Positions 1-10,111 of a stretch of 64,000 nucleotides of DNA are shown here, piece after piece. How positions within the stretch are numbered: position 1 is the stretch's first letter; each line of letters opens with the position of its first letter. This DNA is from RUG11237 sp964450185 (GTDB taxonomy: Bacteria > Bacillota > Clostridia > Lachnospirales > Lachnospiraceae). The notes below the pieces were generated by a model that searched no databases, was not told the DNA's origin, and saw only the letters and a list, made by a program, of their open reading frames with translations. The position numbers and the translations under genes were made by a program. Location: positions 14,501-78,500 of the forward strand of contig CAYVCL010000001.1 of NCBI GenBank assembly GCA_964450185.1, read 5' to 3'.

Positions 1-971
1 ATTTCAAGACCATTATTATAGTCTACATCACCTTCTGCCGCAATATAATATGTACCCGGTTCTAATTCAGAAGTATCAAGGGTAATCTTACCTTCATCAT
101 CAGTATAGGCATATTCTTCCATTCCTGCAAATTCTTCATGATTCCATTCCTGGACATCACTTGAAATTGTGGAATCATCTGCCCAACTAAGAGTAACTCC
201 CTCAGTTGCTTCATATCGTGTAATATAATCAGACCAGCTAATAGCAGTACGGTATAAAGTTAATGTGACCTCATCACCCTGAGATACAATGGCTCTATCT
301 ATAGTATCTTCCTCTGTATATTCACCATCTTCATCATTTACCGCAAAGAATCCAAATCTTGAGCCCCAAACAGACCAATCTTCAATTAAATGAATCGATA
401 CAACATCTCCATCACTTAATGCCTGCTGATCAGATGTAGAACCCCAGCCTGCACTTCCGAGAGGATACGCATAATTCAAGTAATAATTCAAGTTTGATCC
501 ATGATCCCAAAAATCCATAAAACTGGAACCTGCACAACCCATCCAACTAATATAATCACTAAGATTATCAGCAAGTTCTCCTTTTCCTGCGTCTTCTGGG
601 TCTATCCCACAATAAAATACTTCTGTTGCATAAATGAACGCGTGCATGGTAGTTACAACTCCCTCTGCATCTTCTTTTGTTCCTGCGCATTGTCCGCCTC
701 CGGTATAACATTCCGGATTGTAATAATATTCTTCTAATCCATATAATCCCAAATCAAAATAAGGAATTGTTATCTCCTGTGGAATTAAAACTGTTCCTGA
801 GTTTGTAGCATTATAAAACTTGTTTGCACCATAGCTGACTGCAAAAGTTACCGTAACCGAATCATCACTTTCTTCTCCGGTTGCTGCAAATGCTACTTCC
901 GGCACAGCCGACATTAGCATTGCAACTGCTAATAGAAAACTTAACATTTTTTTCAGTTTCAATTTTTTCAT
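1..971 (-). CDS. Secreted DUF4430-like protein, 3' end outside the window
   Basis: The gene runs off the left edge, so only the first 323 codons are visible. The start at 971 follows an AAGGAGATTG ribosome site 8-10 bases upstream. The N-terminus is a clear signal peptide (MKKLKLKKMLSF, hydrophobic core, likely cleavage after AFA near residue 29). Residues about 100-215 carry a pattern like the DUF4430/transcobalamin beta-domain: a helix-like segment (VVTTMHAFIYATEVF), then NYYLN, then LSDGDVVSIHL. The same elements occur in the gene at 11242-13116. It is the last visible gene of the cobalamin-riboswitch operon, 26 bases after the preceding stop. I infer a cell-surface or secreted ligand-binding protein. 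The family call rests on motif resemblance alone. Confidence 0.6.
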   Translation of the reverse strand, partial: MKKLKLKKMLSFLLAVAMLMSAVPEVAFAATGEESDDSVTVTFAVSYGANKFYNATNSGTVLIPQEITIPYFDLGLYGLEEYYYNPECYTGGGQCAGTKEDAEGVVTTMHAFIYATEVFYCGIDPEDAGKGELADNLSDYISWMGCAGSSFMDFWDHGSNLNYYLNYAYPLGSAGWGSTSDQQALSDGDVVSIHLIEDWSVWGSRFGFFAVNDEDGEYTEEDTIDRAIVSQGDEVTLTLYRTAISWSDYITRYEATEGVTLSWADDSTISSDVQEWNHEEFAGMEEYAYTDDEGKITLDTSELEPGTYYIAAEGDVDYNNGLE

Positions 972-997
972 TTTTCAATCTCCTTTTGTATTTTGTT

Positions 998-3900
998 TTA
1001 TTTTATAGTAACAGCTTTCGCTGAAGACCATACGGAATATAACTTTTTACTCTTTCCGGCAATCTTAACTTTTTTATATGTCCGGATTCGTACATAGTAT
1101 TTGGTTTTTGATTTCAACCGATATATGCTTTTCTTACTTTTACTATTGGATGTTACTTTTACAGTAACTGCCTTTTTAAACTTTTTATTAGTAGCATACT
1201 GGATTTCATATCCTGTAACCTGAGTTGTTTTCTTTTTATAGGTTACTGTCAGTTTCTTCTTTCCTGCACTCAACTTACGAATAAATGTTCCACTTGGATT
1301 TATATAAAAATACAATGCCTTACTGCCGGTATAATTTCCCTTATAAGTAACTTCTACCTTATACCGTCCAACATTTTTTCTTCCCTTTTCGTAAGACAAC
1401 GTATAATCTATATCTTTTTTCAGCAATTCACCCTGACTGTTTTTTACGATTACTTTTGGCTTCTTTACTTTTCCATCATAAGTGTATTGACTGGTTGATA
1501 GTTTAGCAGTGGCTGTTTTTTTCGTAGCCTGACTAGAATTTCCTACCGTAATCTGAACTGACGTCATTGGTTTTGCACAATCCACACCTGCTGTTTTGTC
1601 TTTATCCTGATATAATATGTAATCAAACTGGAGAATTATATCTTCATCCTCCTTTGTCAAAGGTTCTTGGGAATAGGTGATATATTCTGTAACATCTCTT
1701 GTCATTCCGTTACTATAGGTTGCAACCACTTTCATTCCGGAAGCATCAAATTTTTCTCCCACCTGATAATTTATTTTTTTAGGTTTTGTAACCACTTCTA
1801 TTTTCTCAATGGTACTTCCCACCGCCATCAGATAGGCAGAATCGTTTTTAAAATAAATGGTTCCATATTCATCTACAATAGGACTGCACAATGCATATTG
1901 GGCATGCTCACCGGATGGAGTGAATAATACTTTAGCTGCCTCACAGCTTTTTGTTTCCCCACCCTGACTATACTCCTCTACGGTAATTTCCGTAGCTTTT
2001 GTCTGTCCCGGTTTATCTGAAATAATACGCAATTTCCCCGGAGTATAATTGTCGAAGAAGTATATATATGTTTTCTTTGTATTTCCTTCATATGCAGTTG
2101 TGAGAAGCCCACTTGTCTGAGGATATCCCTGTGTAGGAACGCTATATGCAATTTCCCACTGTTCTAAATCCAACACTGTAATACTATGACCGGAGTATGC
2201 TCCAAACTGGGAAATCCCTGCCACTCCCACATAAGCTCTGCCATTATAAATCGTAGGCGTGCTGGTACTCATTGCCGGATTGCTTGCATTTGTTGCTCCA
2301 TTTTCCAATTTTATATAACGCAGTGATTCTTCCTGTAAGCTTCCATCTTCTTCTACCGCTAATTCATAGAAATATCCACCCTTTGAGGTAAAGTAAAATT
2401 TCCCATTATATAAGGTAATATTACTTCGCACATCTCCCACAAAAGGAAGCTGTATATCTCCAAGAATTTTTCCGCTTTTAGGGTCTAAGGAGATTACATG
2501 ACCATAGCCTGTAGTATATCCCGAGAACCCATCGTCTGTGCCTACAAGCATATATTCGTCACACACATAGGCTCCTGCCCAATAAAAGCCGCCCATGCTG
2601 GTGTACGTCCAAGAAGATAACTTTTCCTCGGTCTGCTCTAATAGATTTTCATCGGTTACTGAAACGCAAACATAATTTGCTTCTTGGCTTTCGCCCTTCC
2701 AGAATCCTGTATAAATATATCCATCCCGGTAAGTAATCGGGCAGTTAGGCTGTCCTCCTATTTCGTCCTGATATACCCACAAAGATTCCAGTGTTTTTGC
2801 ATTAAACGCCTGTATTCTTCCATCTTTTAACCCTACAAATATCATGCCTTCTGCATAGGTCGGCGGGTTAATTGCGTAACTGGACGCTTCTACCATCGTC
2901 CCGGTTGCCACAATCTGTCCGTTCACCGTATCCAATTTATAAATATTTTTACCTGCATAAGTATACAAATAACCATCTACTATAATAGGACACCCGGTTG
3001 CCTTTCCACCGTAACCTGTTCCAAGTTTCGTTGCCCAATACAGTGCCGCATTCTCCGATTCAATCGGTATTTTTACATCGGTAACACAATTATTATCCGG
3101 TGTATTTCGAAAAGAAGACCACTGACCTATCAACGAAGCATCGATGGTTTCATTTTCTGGTGCTTTTTCAAGAGTTACTTTTATCGTTTCTTTCTCTGTT
3201 GGAGTCTGATAATCTGTCACCTGTTTTGCCACATATCCATTGCAGGTAACTCTATAGGTATAAGTATCATTAGGATACAATAAATAACTTCCGTTTTCTG
3301 AGGCATATACTCTGGAATTTGTCTTTTGATGAACTACAAATACAATCGCATCTTTCGGTGTAGTTTCAAATGAAACTTCAACAGCCTCCTGCTTTTTCAC
3401 ATGAATCCGATAACTGCAAGGCAGGCTTTGCTCATTTAAGTGTTTTACTTTTATCTCTATTATTTGTTCTTCTTCCGTTAATGGAATTACAATATTTTCC
3501 AAACTGCTATAGCTTTGTCCGGAAATTTCTACACTATAACCACCACAAATGTCTGTGGTCGCCTTTTCATTCACAAATTCACCCTTTAATGTGATAGCCT
3601 CTGTTTCTTTGGAAACTGCCACATAATAGTCACTTCGTTCAGAATCAAAGGTGATAACCTCATCATTTTCATTCAGAAGACAGGTTTCTTTTTCTTCCAC
3701 TTCTACCTTTAAATCCTTCAAATGAAGGGAACGCACCAGCGTAATCTCGTAATCCTGATACCAGGTAATTCCTTCTTTTTCTTTGGAAACTCTAATGGTA
3801 AGTGACTGATTGTAGCCACACGCCCCTATAAGTTGCTTCAAGGTTACTGCTTTCAGGGTACTGTCTACTTTTTCTTCAAGTTCCACCTGACAGCTAACTC

Positions 3901-5788
3901 CATGCTGACTTGCAACCGTAGATTGTTTGTTATAACACGCCATTGCTGTATAATCTTCCTTAAGGGTTGCCTGTGCTGCCGCCAGACTGTTTTCATCTGT
4001 TATGGTATATGTGTAATTATGTATTTTTGACGAAAACTCTGCATCGCTTTCATATAATTCCCTGATGGAAGCACTTGGCGAATCGTATAATGCAAAATTT
4101 TCTAATACATCTGCCACTTCCGGTTCCGCAACCGCCACAACACAATCTGTGGTTGACGAAAACTCCTCTGTGGTATGAAAATACTTTTCCTTTGTAGCAA
4201 TATAACTATATTTTTGTCCGGATATAAGATGGTAGGTATTTTCCCCTACCGGAGGAACTGTTTCACCATTTTCATTCTGTACCTCTACCGTAGTTTCTTT
4301 TGGAGTAGAAAGTGTTACTTCCACAAGTTCTCCCTTTGTAATGTTCAAATGATATTCCCGGCTTTCCCCATTCTTATGGGACACAGTTACCGTTCTTTCT
4401 ACGAATCCATCCGTTCCTACTTCTATAACTTCGTTTCCGGTAATGGTATAACCCTCTATACCATTAGCCTCTGCTTCTACATATAATTTTTCCGCCCCTG
4501 TTGTCAGGTTATATGTGGTTTCCTTCGAAGAAAAATTACTCAAAACAGACATTCCGGTACTGCTTCCCTCCCTTACTACTAAGTTCTTTAAGGTAGGTAC
4601 TCGTTTAAAATTTATATAATAAGACTGTATTTGAATATAATCTGTTGTTTCATAACAGGCTTCTAATCTGACTGTTTTTCCCTCCATGCCTTCTTTCAAG
4701 CATTTGGTAAGCTTATTACTGTTGGAATTCCAGCTATTGCTTTTTTCTGACTTATCTTCTCCGTCAGTTCCTATATAGCAGGCTTTTAATTTTGTTTGTG
4801 AAGATACTGGCACTTCGCCCTGTTCAACATAAAGGTACAAATCGTCCTCTCCAGTGGTGTCTTCTGCCAAAACTTCGATTTCATGAGCACTTCCGTTAAA
4901 ACGAGTTTCTAGCTCTGCTTTTTCTTTGTCTTTTACTTGAACCTGCTGAAACCATTCTCCTTTTGGCAATGCTACCTGCAGCTTGTCCGTTTCTGTAACA
5001 TTTATAGTACCTTCCACACGATTATATGCGCCATCGGAAATAATATAATCATATTCTCCTGCCACTACTTTTACACTGGAATCCAAATCATTTTCTGTTT
5101 TGTTTCCGCTTTTATCTATAAAGGTAATGGATGGGTTTGTAAGCTGTTCTTCTCCCTGAAATGCCTCTACAGTAATTGTGCATAGTTCTCCATTGATATA
5201 AGCTTCATAATCTGTAATCGCCTGTGTAAGATTTTGTGCTGCGGTCGCTGCTGCTTTCCCATCGCCTTGCTGCAATGCTTTTGCACCCATGAAATAGGCT
5301 TCTGTTGCCGGTGCGTAATTTTTTATATTTCCTGTCATGGTATTATATTGTGCCATAACAATAATCAATTTTGACAATGCACCTGCGTTTTCTTGTATTT
5401 CTTCTTCACTTTCGCCCAATACAGCAGTAGTAAAACCTAATACTTTGATGGCAGAAGGTGCCATAGCAAGATTGTAAGTACCATTATCAACAAATGCTGA
5501 CCAGCCTGCATCTACTGTTTCAATGGTTGACACAAAATCACCACTAAAAGTAAATTGGTATGTATCATTTTCCTCTAACACCTGACGAAGTGTTGTCTGG
5601 GTCGAAAGATAGTCCACTTCTACAGGTTCAATTACTACTTCCGTTTCTGTTACCGCTGCCAGATAAAAACTTCCGGCAACACTGGTATTTTCTTCTGTCG
5701 CTTTTACAGAAATTGGAATTTCCGAAAACAGCAGCACCACACATAACAAAGCCGCCAGAAACCTCTTACCTTTTATCTGTTGTTTCAT
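998..5788 (-). CDS. Large secreted multidomain protein with cadherin-like sandwiches and a PQQ-type beta-propeller
   Basis: A 1596-residue exported protein with a signal peptide in residues 1-30 (cleavage near SVKA). Visible parts in order: an N-terminal region of unknown fold; two cadherin-like beta-sandwich modules (about 400-500 and 730-850); a PEGA-like module (about 855-915); a beta-propeller of PQQ-like repeats (about 935-1340, with repeated phrases such as GKNIYKLDTVNGQIV and DGRIQAFNAKTLESLW); a bacterial Ig-like module (IEVVTKPKKINYQVGEKFD); and a lysine-rich C-terminus of about 175 residues with MBG-like and fibronectin-III-like repeats. No LPXTG signal or membrane anchor is visible at the C-terminus, so the basic tail may bind the wall. 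The ribosome site AAAGGAG precedes the start. It lies in the cobalamin-riboswitch operon, 21 bases after the transglutaminase-like gene. Function unknown; I infer a structural or binding role on the surface. Confidence 0.75.
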   Translation of the reverse strand: MKQQIKGKRFLAALLCVVLLFSEIPISVKATEENTSVAGSFYLAAVTETEVVIEPVEVDYLSTQTTLRQVLEENDTYQFTFSGDFVSTIETVDAGWSAFVDNGTYNLAMAPSAIKVLGFTTAVLGESEEEIQENAGALSKLIIVMAQYNTMTGNIKNYAPATEAYFMGAKALQQGDGKAAATAAQNLTQAITDYEAYINGELCTITVEAFQGEEQLTNPSITFIDKSGNKTENDLDSSVKVVAGEYDYIISDGAYNRVEGTINVTETDKLQVALPKGEWFQQVQVKDKEKAELETRFNGSAHEIEVLAEDTTGEDDLYLYVEQGEVPVSSQTKLKACYIGTDGEDKSEKSNSWNSNSNKLTKCLKEGMEGKTVRLEACYETTDYIQIQSYYINFKRVPTLKNLVVREGSSTGMSVLSNFSSKETTYNLTTGAEKLYVEAEANGIEGYTITGNEVIEVGTDGFVERTVTVSHKNGESREYHLNITKGELVEVTLSTPKETTVEVQNENGETVPPVGENTYHLISGQKYSYIATKEKYFHTTEEFSSTTDCVVAVAEPEVADVLENFALYDSPSASIRELYESDAEFSSKIHNYTYTITDENSLAAAQATLKEDYTAMACYNKQSTVASQHGVSCQVELEEKVDSTLKAVTLKQLIGACGYNQSLTIRVSKEKEGITWYQDYEITLVRSLHLKDLKVEVEEKETCLLNENDEVITFDSERSDYYVAVSKETEAITLKGEFVNEKATTDICGGYSVEISGQSYSSLENIVIPLTEEEQIIEIKVKHLNEQSLPCSYRIHVKKQEAVEVSFETTPKDAIVFVVHQKTNSRVYASENGSYLLYPNDTYTYRVTCNGYVAKQVTDYQTPTEKETIKVTLEKAPENETIDASLIGQWSSFRNTPDNNCVTDVKIPIESENAALYWATKLGTGYGGKATGCPIIVDGYLYTYAGKNIYKLDTVNGQIVATGTMVEASSYAINPPTYAEGMIFVGLKDGRIQAFNAKTLESLWVYQDEIGGQPNCPITYRDGYIYTGFWKGESQEANYVCVSVTDENLLEQTEEKLSSWTYTSMGGFYWAGAYVCDEYMLVGTDDGFSGYTTGYGHVISLDPKSGKILGDIQLPFVGDVRSNITLYNGKFYFTSKGGYFYELAVEEDGSLQEESLRYIKLENGATNASNPAMSTSTPTIYNGRAYVGVAGISQFGAYSGHSITVLDLEQWEIAYSVPTQGYPQTSGLLTTAYEGNTKKTYIYFFDNYTPGKLRIISDKPGQTKATEITVEEYSQGGETKSCEAAKVLFTPSGEHAQYALCSPIVDEYGTIYFKNDSAYLMAVGSTIEKIEVVTKPKKINYQVGEKFDASGMKVVATYSNGMTRDVTEYITYSQEPLTKEDEDIILQFDYILYQDKDKTAGVDCAKPMTSVQITVGNSSQATKKTATAKLSTSQYTYDGKVKKPKVIVKNSQGELLKKDIDYTLSYEKGRKNVGRYKVEVTYKGNYTGSKALYFYINPSGTFIRKLSAGKKKLTVTYKKKTTQVTGYEIQYATNKKFKKAVTVKVTSNSKSKKSIYRLKSKTKYYVRIRTYKKVKIAGKSKKLYSVWSSAKAVTIK

Positions 5789-5809
5789 TGCAATCTCCTT
5801 TCCTACTTT

Positions 5810-8017
5810 TTACCTATATAGCCATAAAATATAGTGATACCAGAATCTTTTTCCTACTGACCAGCTTTCCTTACATGCTCTTATAACTTCTTTGACATAA
5901 TTTCCCATAAGCTGTCGTTGTTCTTCTGTCATATTATGATTGCTAAACAAGGCTTCTTTATTTAACTGCTCTATTTCTTCCTGCTTTTCTAATAGTTCTC
6001 CATCCGCATAACCTTTAAGGACTCCGGCGTATTTATAGTACATCGCTATTGCACTTCGATTGTCCGCCTGTTTCATTTTTTCTAATGTTTCATATAGACG
6101 CTTTCTGCGCACTCCAATCCGGAATAGCACTACAATTAAGAAAATAATCAGCATAAGTCCCAGAATCTTTAACAGTACCTTCCAGTTCCAGACAAACTTT
6201 TGTTCTGCTTCTCTGGAATTGTCGCTTTGTTTTTGTTCCAAAGCCGGTCGGTAACGTAAATTACTTTTTGTATAGGTTTGTTCTTCCTTTTCTGCACTGC
6301 CCTTTCCAGCCAGTAAATTGTAAACCGCCTCGTTTTCACCTTCGTCCACATACCCCGGTGTCACTTCAAAAGGAATCCAGCCAATACCATCCAAGTAATA
6401 TTCTGCCCATGCATGAGCATTTTCGTCTGTCAGTCGAATACAATCCCCGGCTTTGTAATTTGCCGCTTCTTCTTCGGATAGGAAATATCCCTCCACATAT
6501 CTTGCCGGGACTCCACAATATCGAAGCATTAAAGTAGCTGCTGTAGCATAATGAACACTATATCCTTCCTTACTTTGTTCTAAAGTATATTGAAAAAAAT
6601 CATTTTCTCCATTAAGTGTCACTACTTGCTCGCTATAACCAAGTTTATCTTCTAACGTAGTGCGAATGACTGTGGCTATTTCTCCCAGTGTGCCCGTATC
6701 CTGTTCCCTTTCAAGCACTCGCTGGCAGACACCTACCACACTATTGGTTATCTGCAAATCTTGTTTATAAACAAACGTTTTATAGGTCTGTTCCTGTTTC
6801 AAATAATTCTCTATCGTTTCTTCTTTTTCGCAATTTACAAGATTTATTTTTCCCTGATACCACTCCGGCAAGCTTCCGGCTAAATAAGAAATCTCTGCCT
6901 TTGTTCCCTTGGCACTAACACTTCCATCTCCTATCAAGTAAGCATCCAGCACTTCATTTCCTACCAGAGCATATGGTAGATATTGGTACTTTTCACAAGC
7001 TCCCACGTTTTGAATCGTCATTTTGAATTTAGGATTCTCTCCGGTCAGTAGCATAGCCTTTCCAATGGAATTTTGCCCATAAAACCCTGTTTTATGAAGC
7101 CAGTAAAATGTATCTTCTGCATCCGGATACGCTGTTTCTTCCAGTTCTTTCCACCCGGTACTGGTATATACTTCTCCTATCATTCCTCGCAGATACAACT
7201 TCTGTGGTTTTTCCATTTCTATCTCAAGCCTTGTTTCACTTTTCTTTTCCAACGCTCCAAGATTTGACAAATCGCCTTCCGGCATTGCGCCCGTTGTATG
7301 TTCATACTGCCATTTATGAAGTTCTTTTTTTACAGTTTCCAATCCATTCTTACTAGAATATTCTTTGTTTATCCAAAGACTTCCAAAACAAATCACGATA
7401 CATAGCAAAGCTGCAAATACCGTTGGCACTAATCTGATTTTCTCCCCCACTCCTTGTGGAAGAAGAAAAACTGCTGTTGCCAGCACTACGAGCAAAAATC
7501 CGACACTCACCTTTGCAAAGCCACTTATGGTTACCACTAACATAATTAACCATAGTAAACTTAATGTGACTTTTTCTCTGCATTTCACCGTCTTCGCTGT
7601 CCACACGGCCAGCAGAAGCATAATTCCAAAACCAGTTATATATGCATATCCTTCTTTGCTCACCGGATAATTCAAATATATCTTTCCTGTCTTTTGGGTA
7701 AGAAAATCAAGTACATCATTGATAAGACATAAAATTCCTTCTTTAAAGAAAAACAGATTTGCTCCAAAAACAATAACATTTATTCCAATTCCCAACGTAA
7801 CCATTCTTGACTGCTGTTTGCTTTCGTAAAGAAGTAATAAGCCGATACAGCAAAAACTTCCAACCACTGCAAACATCCACCAATAGGAAGCAATGGAAGC
7901 AAAAGCTCTGCCATACACTTCTGCCCAGCCTGTCATAAACAACACAGCCATGCCCATGTTCTTTCCGTATTCAGTTTTTTCCTGCCTGTCACTTACTTTT
8001 ATTTGTAAACCAGTCAC
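5810..8017 (-). CDS. Membrane transglutaminase-like protein with substituted catalytic residues
   Basis: 735 residues with a GTG start behind GAGGAATT. The N-terminal quarter holds several membrane helices, followed by an extracellular region, a transglutaminase-like core (about 485-550), one more membrane helix (about 614-636) and a cytoplasmic tail. This is the layout of the DUF3488/TgpA-type transglutaminases usually found with MoxR and DUF58. Active members have a Cys nucleophile in a GYCxHxA motif, but here the segment reads EGYSVHYATAATLMLRY, so Ser sits where Cys is expected. The His segment (ENAHAWAEYYL) is present, while the Asp of the FDPTP-type motif is Glu (FEVTP). I therefore predict a non-catalytic or altered enzyme. 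It is 15 bases downstream of the DUF58 gene and cotranscribed. Confidence 0.8.
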   Translation of the reverse strand: MTGLQIKVSDRQEKTEYGKNMGMAVLFMTGWAEVYGRAFASIASYWWMFAVVGSFCCIGLLLLYESKQQSRMVTLGIGINVIVFGANLFFFKEGILCLINDVLDFLTQKTGKIYLNYPVSKEGYAYITGFGIMLLLAVWTAKTVKCREKVTLSLLWLIMLVVTISGFAKVSVGFLLVVLATAVFLLPQGVGEKIRLVPTVFAALLCIVICFGSLWINKEYSSKNGLETVKKELHKWQYEHTTGAMPEGDLSNLGALEKKSETRLEIEMEKPQKLYLRGMIGEVYTSTGWKELEETAYPDAEDTFYWLHKTGFYGQNSIGKAMLLTGENPKFKMTIQNVGACEKYQYLPYALVGNEVLDAYLIGDGSVSAKGTKAEISYLAGSLPEWYQGKINLVNCEKEETIENYLKQEQTYKTFVYKQDLQITNSVVGVCQRVLEREQDTGTLGEIATVIRTTLEDKLGYSEQVVTLNGENDFFQYTLEQSKEGYSVHYATAATLMLRYCGVPARYVEGYFLSEEEAANYKAGDCIRLTDENAHAWAEYYLDGIGWIPFEVTPGYVDEGENEAVYNLLAGKGSAEKEEQTYTKSNLRYRPALEQKQSDNSREAEQKFVWNWKVLLKILGLMLIIFLIVVLFRIGVRRKRLYETLEKMKQADNRSAIAMYYKYAGVLKGYADGELLEKQEEIEQLNKEALFSNHNMTEEQRQLMGNYVKEVIRACKESWSVGKRFWYHYILWLYR

Positions 8018-8032
8018 TTCTAATTCCTCGCT

Positions 8033-9169
8033 CTATAATTCCACCGCTACCATGTCCTGTAGATAAATTTTCGGAGTAAATGTGTAAATTTCCTCCGGCA
8101 TTTCTTCTTTGGTACACAGCAAAAATCTAATTTCCGCATTCTTAATTTCCATGATGTATTCCGGAATTCCTTTTGCAAAATAAAGTATTTTTCCGTACCC
8201 GCTCATTTCCTGCAGACTTTCTTCTAAAAAGTTTTCTTCCATAGGCTTAAATCCTTCTTTTAACATACGCGGTAATGCCTGTATTAAATCGTCTTCTGTT
8301 TGGATTTCTTCGAATACACAACTTCCTTCTTCTGTCCAACCTAACGTATAAGGAATTCCCATCTCCATAACTGACTGACTAATGGATGCCACCACTTCTG
8401 CCATGGTATCCATTTCTTCTGGTTTTGCCTCCGCTACATTTTTATCCCAAAACAGCAAAAACGAATTTCGGATTGGCATACTTCCTTCTTTTACAATTAA
8501 CGCATTCTTTTTGGAAGATAACTTCCAATGTATCTGCTTTAAGCTATCTCCTTCTACATAATCACGCAGTGTAAACACCTCTGCATAGTCTTCGCCTCTT
8601 TGCTCCTTCGACCAGTTTTCTTCTTCCAAAGCCGACACACTAGAAAGCTGTAAGGATACCTGCGTTTGAAAAATATCCGGAAGAATATCAACCTTTCGAT
8701 TAGCTTTCAAATTACATTGCGCCGGAAGAAAACCAAAACAATCCATTAGAAATGACTTTTTTACTTTCATTCGAATATATCCACAATGAGTCGAGGTCAT
8801 TTGCAACTGCACCTTGGAAGTTCCCCTTGTTTTTACCGGAATTTCCAAGACTTTCACTTGCTTTTCACCTGTTAATGTATTGTAAAACTCTATCTGACAG
8901 ATAGCTTTTCCTACCGCCCACACGCTCTTATTATGTAGCAGTAAAGTGACCTGTTTTTCCTCTAATTTTGAAGCAGTAGGCGTTACCTCAATCTTTAAGG
9001 TTACATATTTTCTTACATAGAAATTAATTCCCCATGTCAAAATAGGAAGTACAATCCAAAAGATACTTCCTGCTACTCCATAAATGCTGTCCGTTAAAAA
9101 TGTCACTCCAAGAAGAAACAACAATATAAAAAACCACCATGCAAAAGAAGTTATTATCCTTTTTTTCAT
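8033..9169 (-). CDS. DUF58 domain protein, partner of MoxR ATPase
   Basis: 378 residues. Two N-terminal hydrophobic segments (residues about 8-50) form a membrane hairpin, followed by a cytoplasmic domain with the DUF58 signature (YVEGDSLKQIHWKLSSKK) and a vWA-like fold behind it. DUF58 proteins typically act with MoxR AAA ATPases, and these gene pairs often sit beside transglutaminase-like membrane proteins, exactly as here. Their biochemical job is poorly defined; proposed roles are chaperone-like assembly or metal insertion into surface complexes. The gene starts three bases after the MoxR stop. The context suggests that it helps assemble or localise the surface proteins of the same operon. 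Confidence 0.85.
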   Translation of the reverse strand: MKKRIITSFAWWFFILLFLLGVTFLTDSIYGVAGSIFWIVLPILTWGINFYVRKYVTLKIEVTPTASKLEEKQVTLLLHNKSVWAVGKAICQIEFYNTLTGEKQVKVLEIPVKTRGTSKVQLQMTSTHCGYIRMKVKKSFLMDCFGFLPAQCNLKANRKVDILPDIFQTQVSLQLSSVSALEEENWSKEQRGEDYAEVFTLRDYVEGDSLKQIHWKLSSKKNALIVKEGSMPIRNSFLLFWDKNVAEAKPEEMDTMAEVVASISQSVMEMGIPYTLGWTEEGSCVFEEIQTEDDLIQALPRMLKEGFKPMEENFLEESLQEMSGYGKILYFAKGIPEYIMEIKNAEIRFLLCTKEEMPEEIYTFTPKIYLQDMVAVEL

Positions 9170-9172
9170 GAA

Positions 9173-10111
9173 TTACAACTCCTTCATTTCCGGCTCTCTT
9201 ACTTCTTTGATTATCTCTGCAAGAAGTTGTTCTGCTGTATGTTCATGTAACCTTGCTTTCGGCGAAAGCACCATTCTATGTGCTCCTACGTCAATTAAAA
9301 TTTCTTTTACATCATCCGGTGTTACATAATCTCTCCCTTTTAAATAGGCGCAAGCTTTTGCGGTACGGCAAATTGCCAACGCACCTCTAGGGCTGATTCC
9401 CAGTTGAATATAGGGATTGTTTCTTGTCTGTTCTACTAATTCTGAAATATAATCATAGATGAGGTCAGAAACATAAATCTGTGTTACTTCATCAATCATC
9501 TTTTGCAGCATCGGAATGTCTACTACTGCCGATACTGTTTCTAAAGGATTTCCATGGTGGCGTTCCTTCATAATTTCAATCTGACTTGCACGATCCGGAT
9601 AGCCCATAGAAATTTTCATCAAAAAACGGTCTAACTGGGCTGTCGGCAACATCTGTGTTCCCGCTGAACCTATTGGATTTTGTGTTGCCAGCACAATAAA
9701 TGGAGCATTTAATTCTCTGGTGATTCCATCCACTGTTACCTGTCGTTCTTCCATGGCTTCTAAAAGTGCAGACTGCGTCTTACTGGAAGTTCTGTTAATT
9801 TCATCTGCCAACAATAAATTAGTCATGATTGCACCAGATTTATATTGCAATTCTCCCGTCTGCATATCATAGACAGAAAATCCAATAATATCCGAAGGCA
9901 TCGTATCTGATGTAAACTGTATTCGTCTGGTTTCAAGTCCCAATGTTTTTGCAAATGCAGTTGCTAAAGTGGTTTTTCCTACACCGGGAACGTCTTCTAA
10001 CAAAATATGACCTTCTGCCAAAACAGACATCAATACCTTCTGAATGACACCATCCTTTCCTACAATTACTTTTTTTACCTCATTGCATATTTCTATGGTC
10101 TTTTCATACAT
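9173..10111 (-). CDS. MoxR-family AAA+ ATPase
   Basis: 312 residues, full length for the family. Walker A is in EDVPGVGKTTLA (about residues 37-48) and Walker B in LLLADEINR. The AAA_3 core is followed by the lid domain (LGISPRGALAICRTAKA). MoxR ATPases are cytoplasmic chaperone-like machines that work with DUF58/vWA proteins. The start codon overlaps the end of the preceding gene by eight bases, which implies translational coupling. In this operon it probably drives maturation or assembly of the toroid, DUF4430 or propeller proteins, by analogy with other MoxR clusters; the client is an inference. Confidence 0.92.
   Translation of the reverse strand: MYEKTIEICNEVKKVIVGKDGVIQKVLMSVLAEGHILLEDVPGVGKTTLATAFAKTLGLETRRIQFTSDTMPSDIIGFSVYDMQTGELQYKSGAIMTNLLLADEINRTSSKTQSALLEAMEERQVTVDGITRELNAPFIVLATQNPIGSAGTQMLPTAQLDRFLMKISMGYPDRASQIEIMKERHHGNPLETVSAVVDIPMLQKMIDEVTQIYVSDLIYDYISELVEQTRNNPYIQLGISPRGALAICRTAKACAYLKGRDYVTPDDVKEILIDVGAHRMVLSPKARLHEHTAEQLLAEIIKEVREPEMKEL

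Noticed and set aside
998..5788. Many plus-strand open frames inside the propeller gene and other large minus-strand genes
   Set aside because: They are Ser/Leu/Phe-rich shadows of AT-rich coding sequence, lack ribosome sites and recognisable domains, and lie antisense to well-supported genes.
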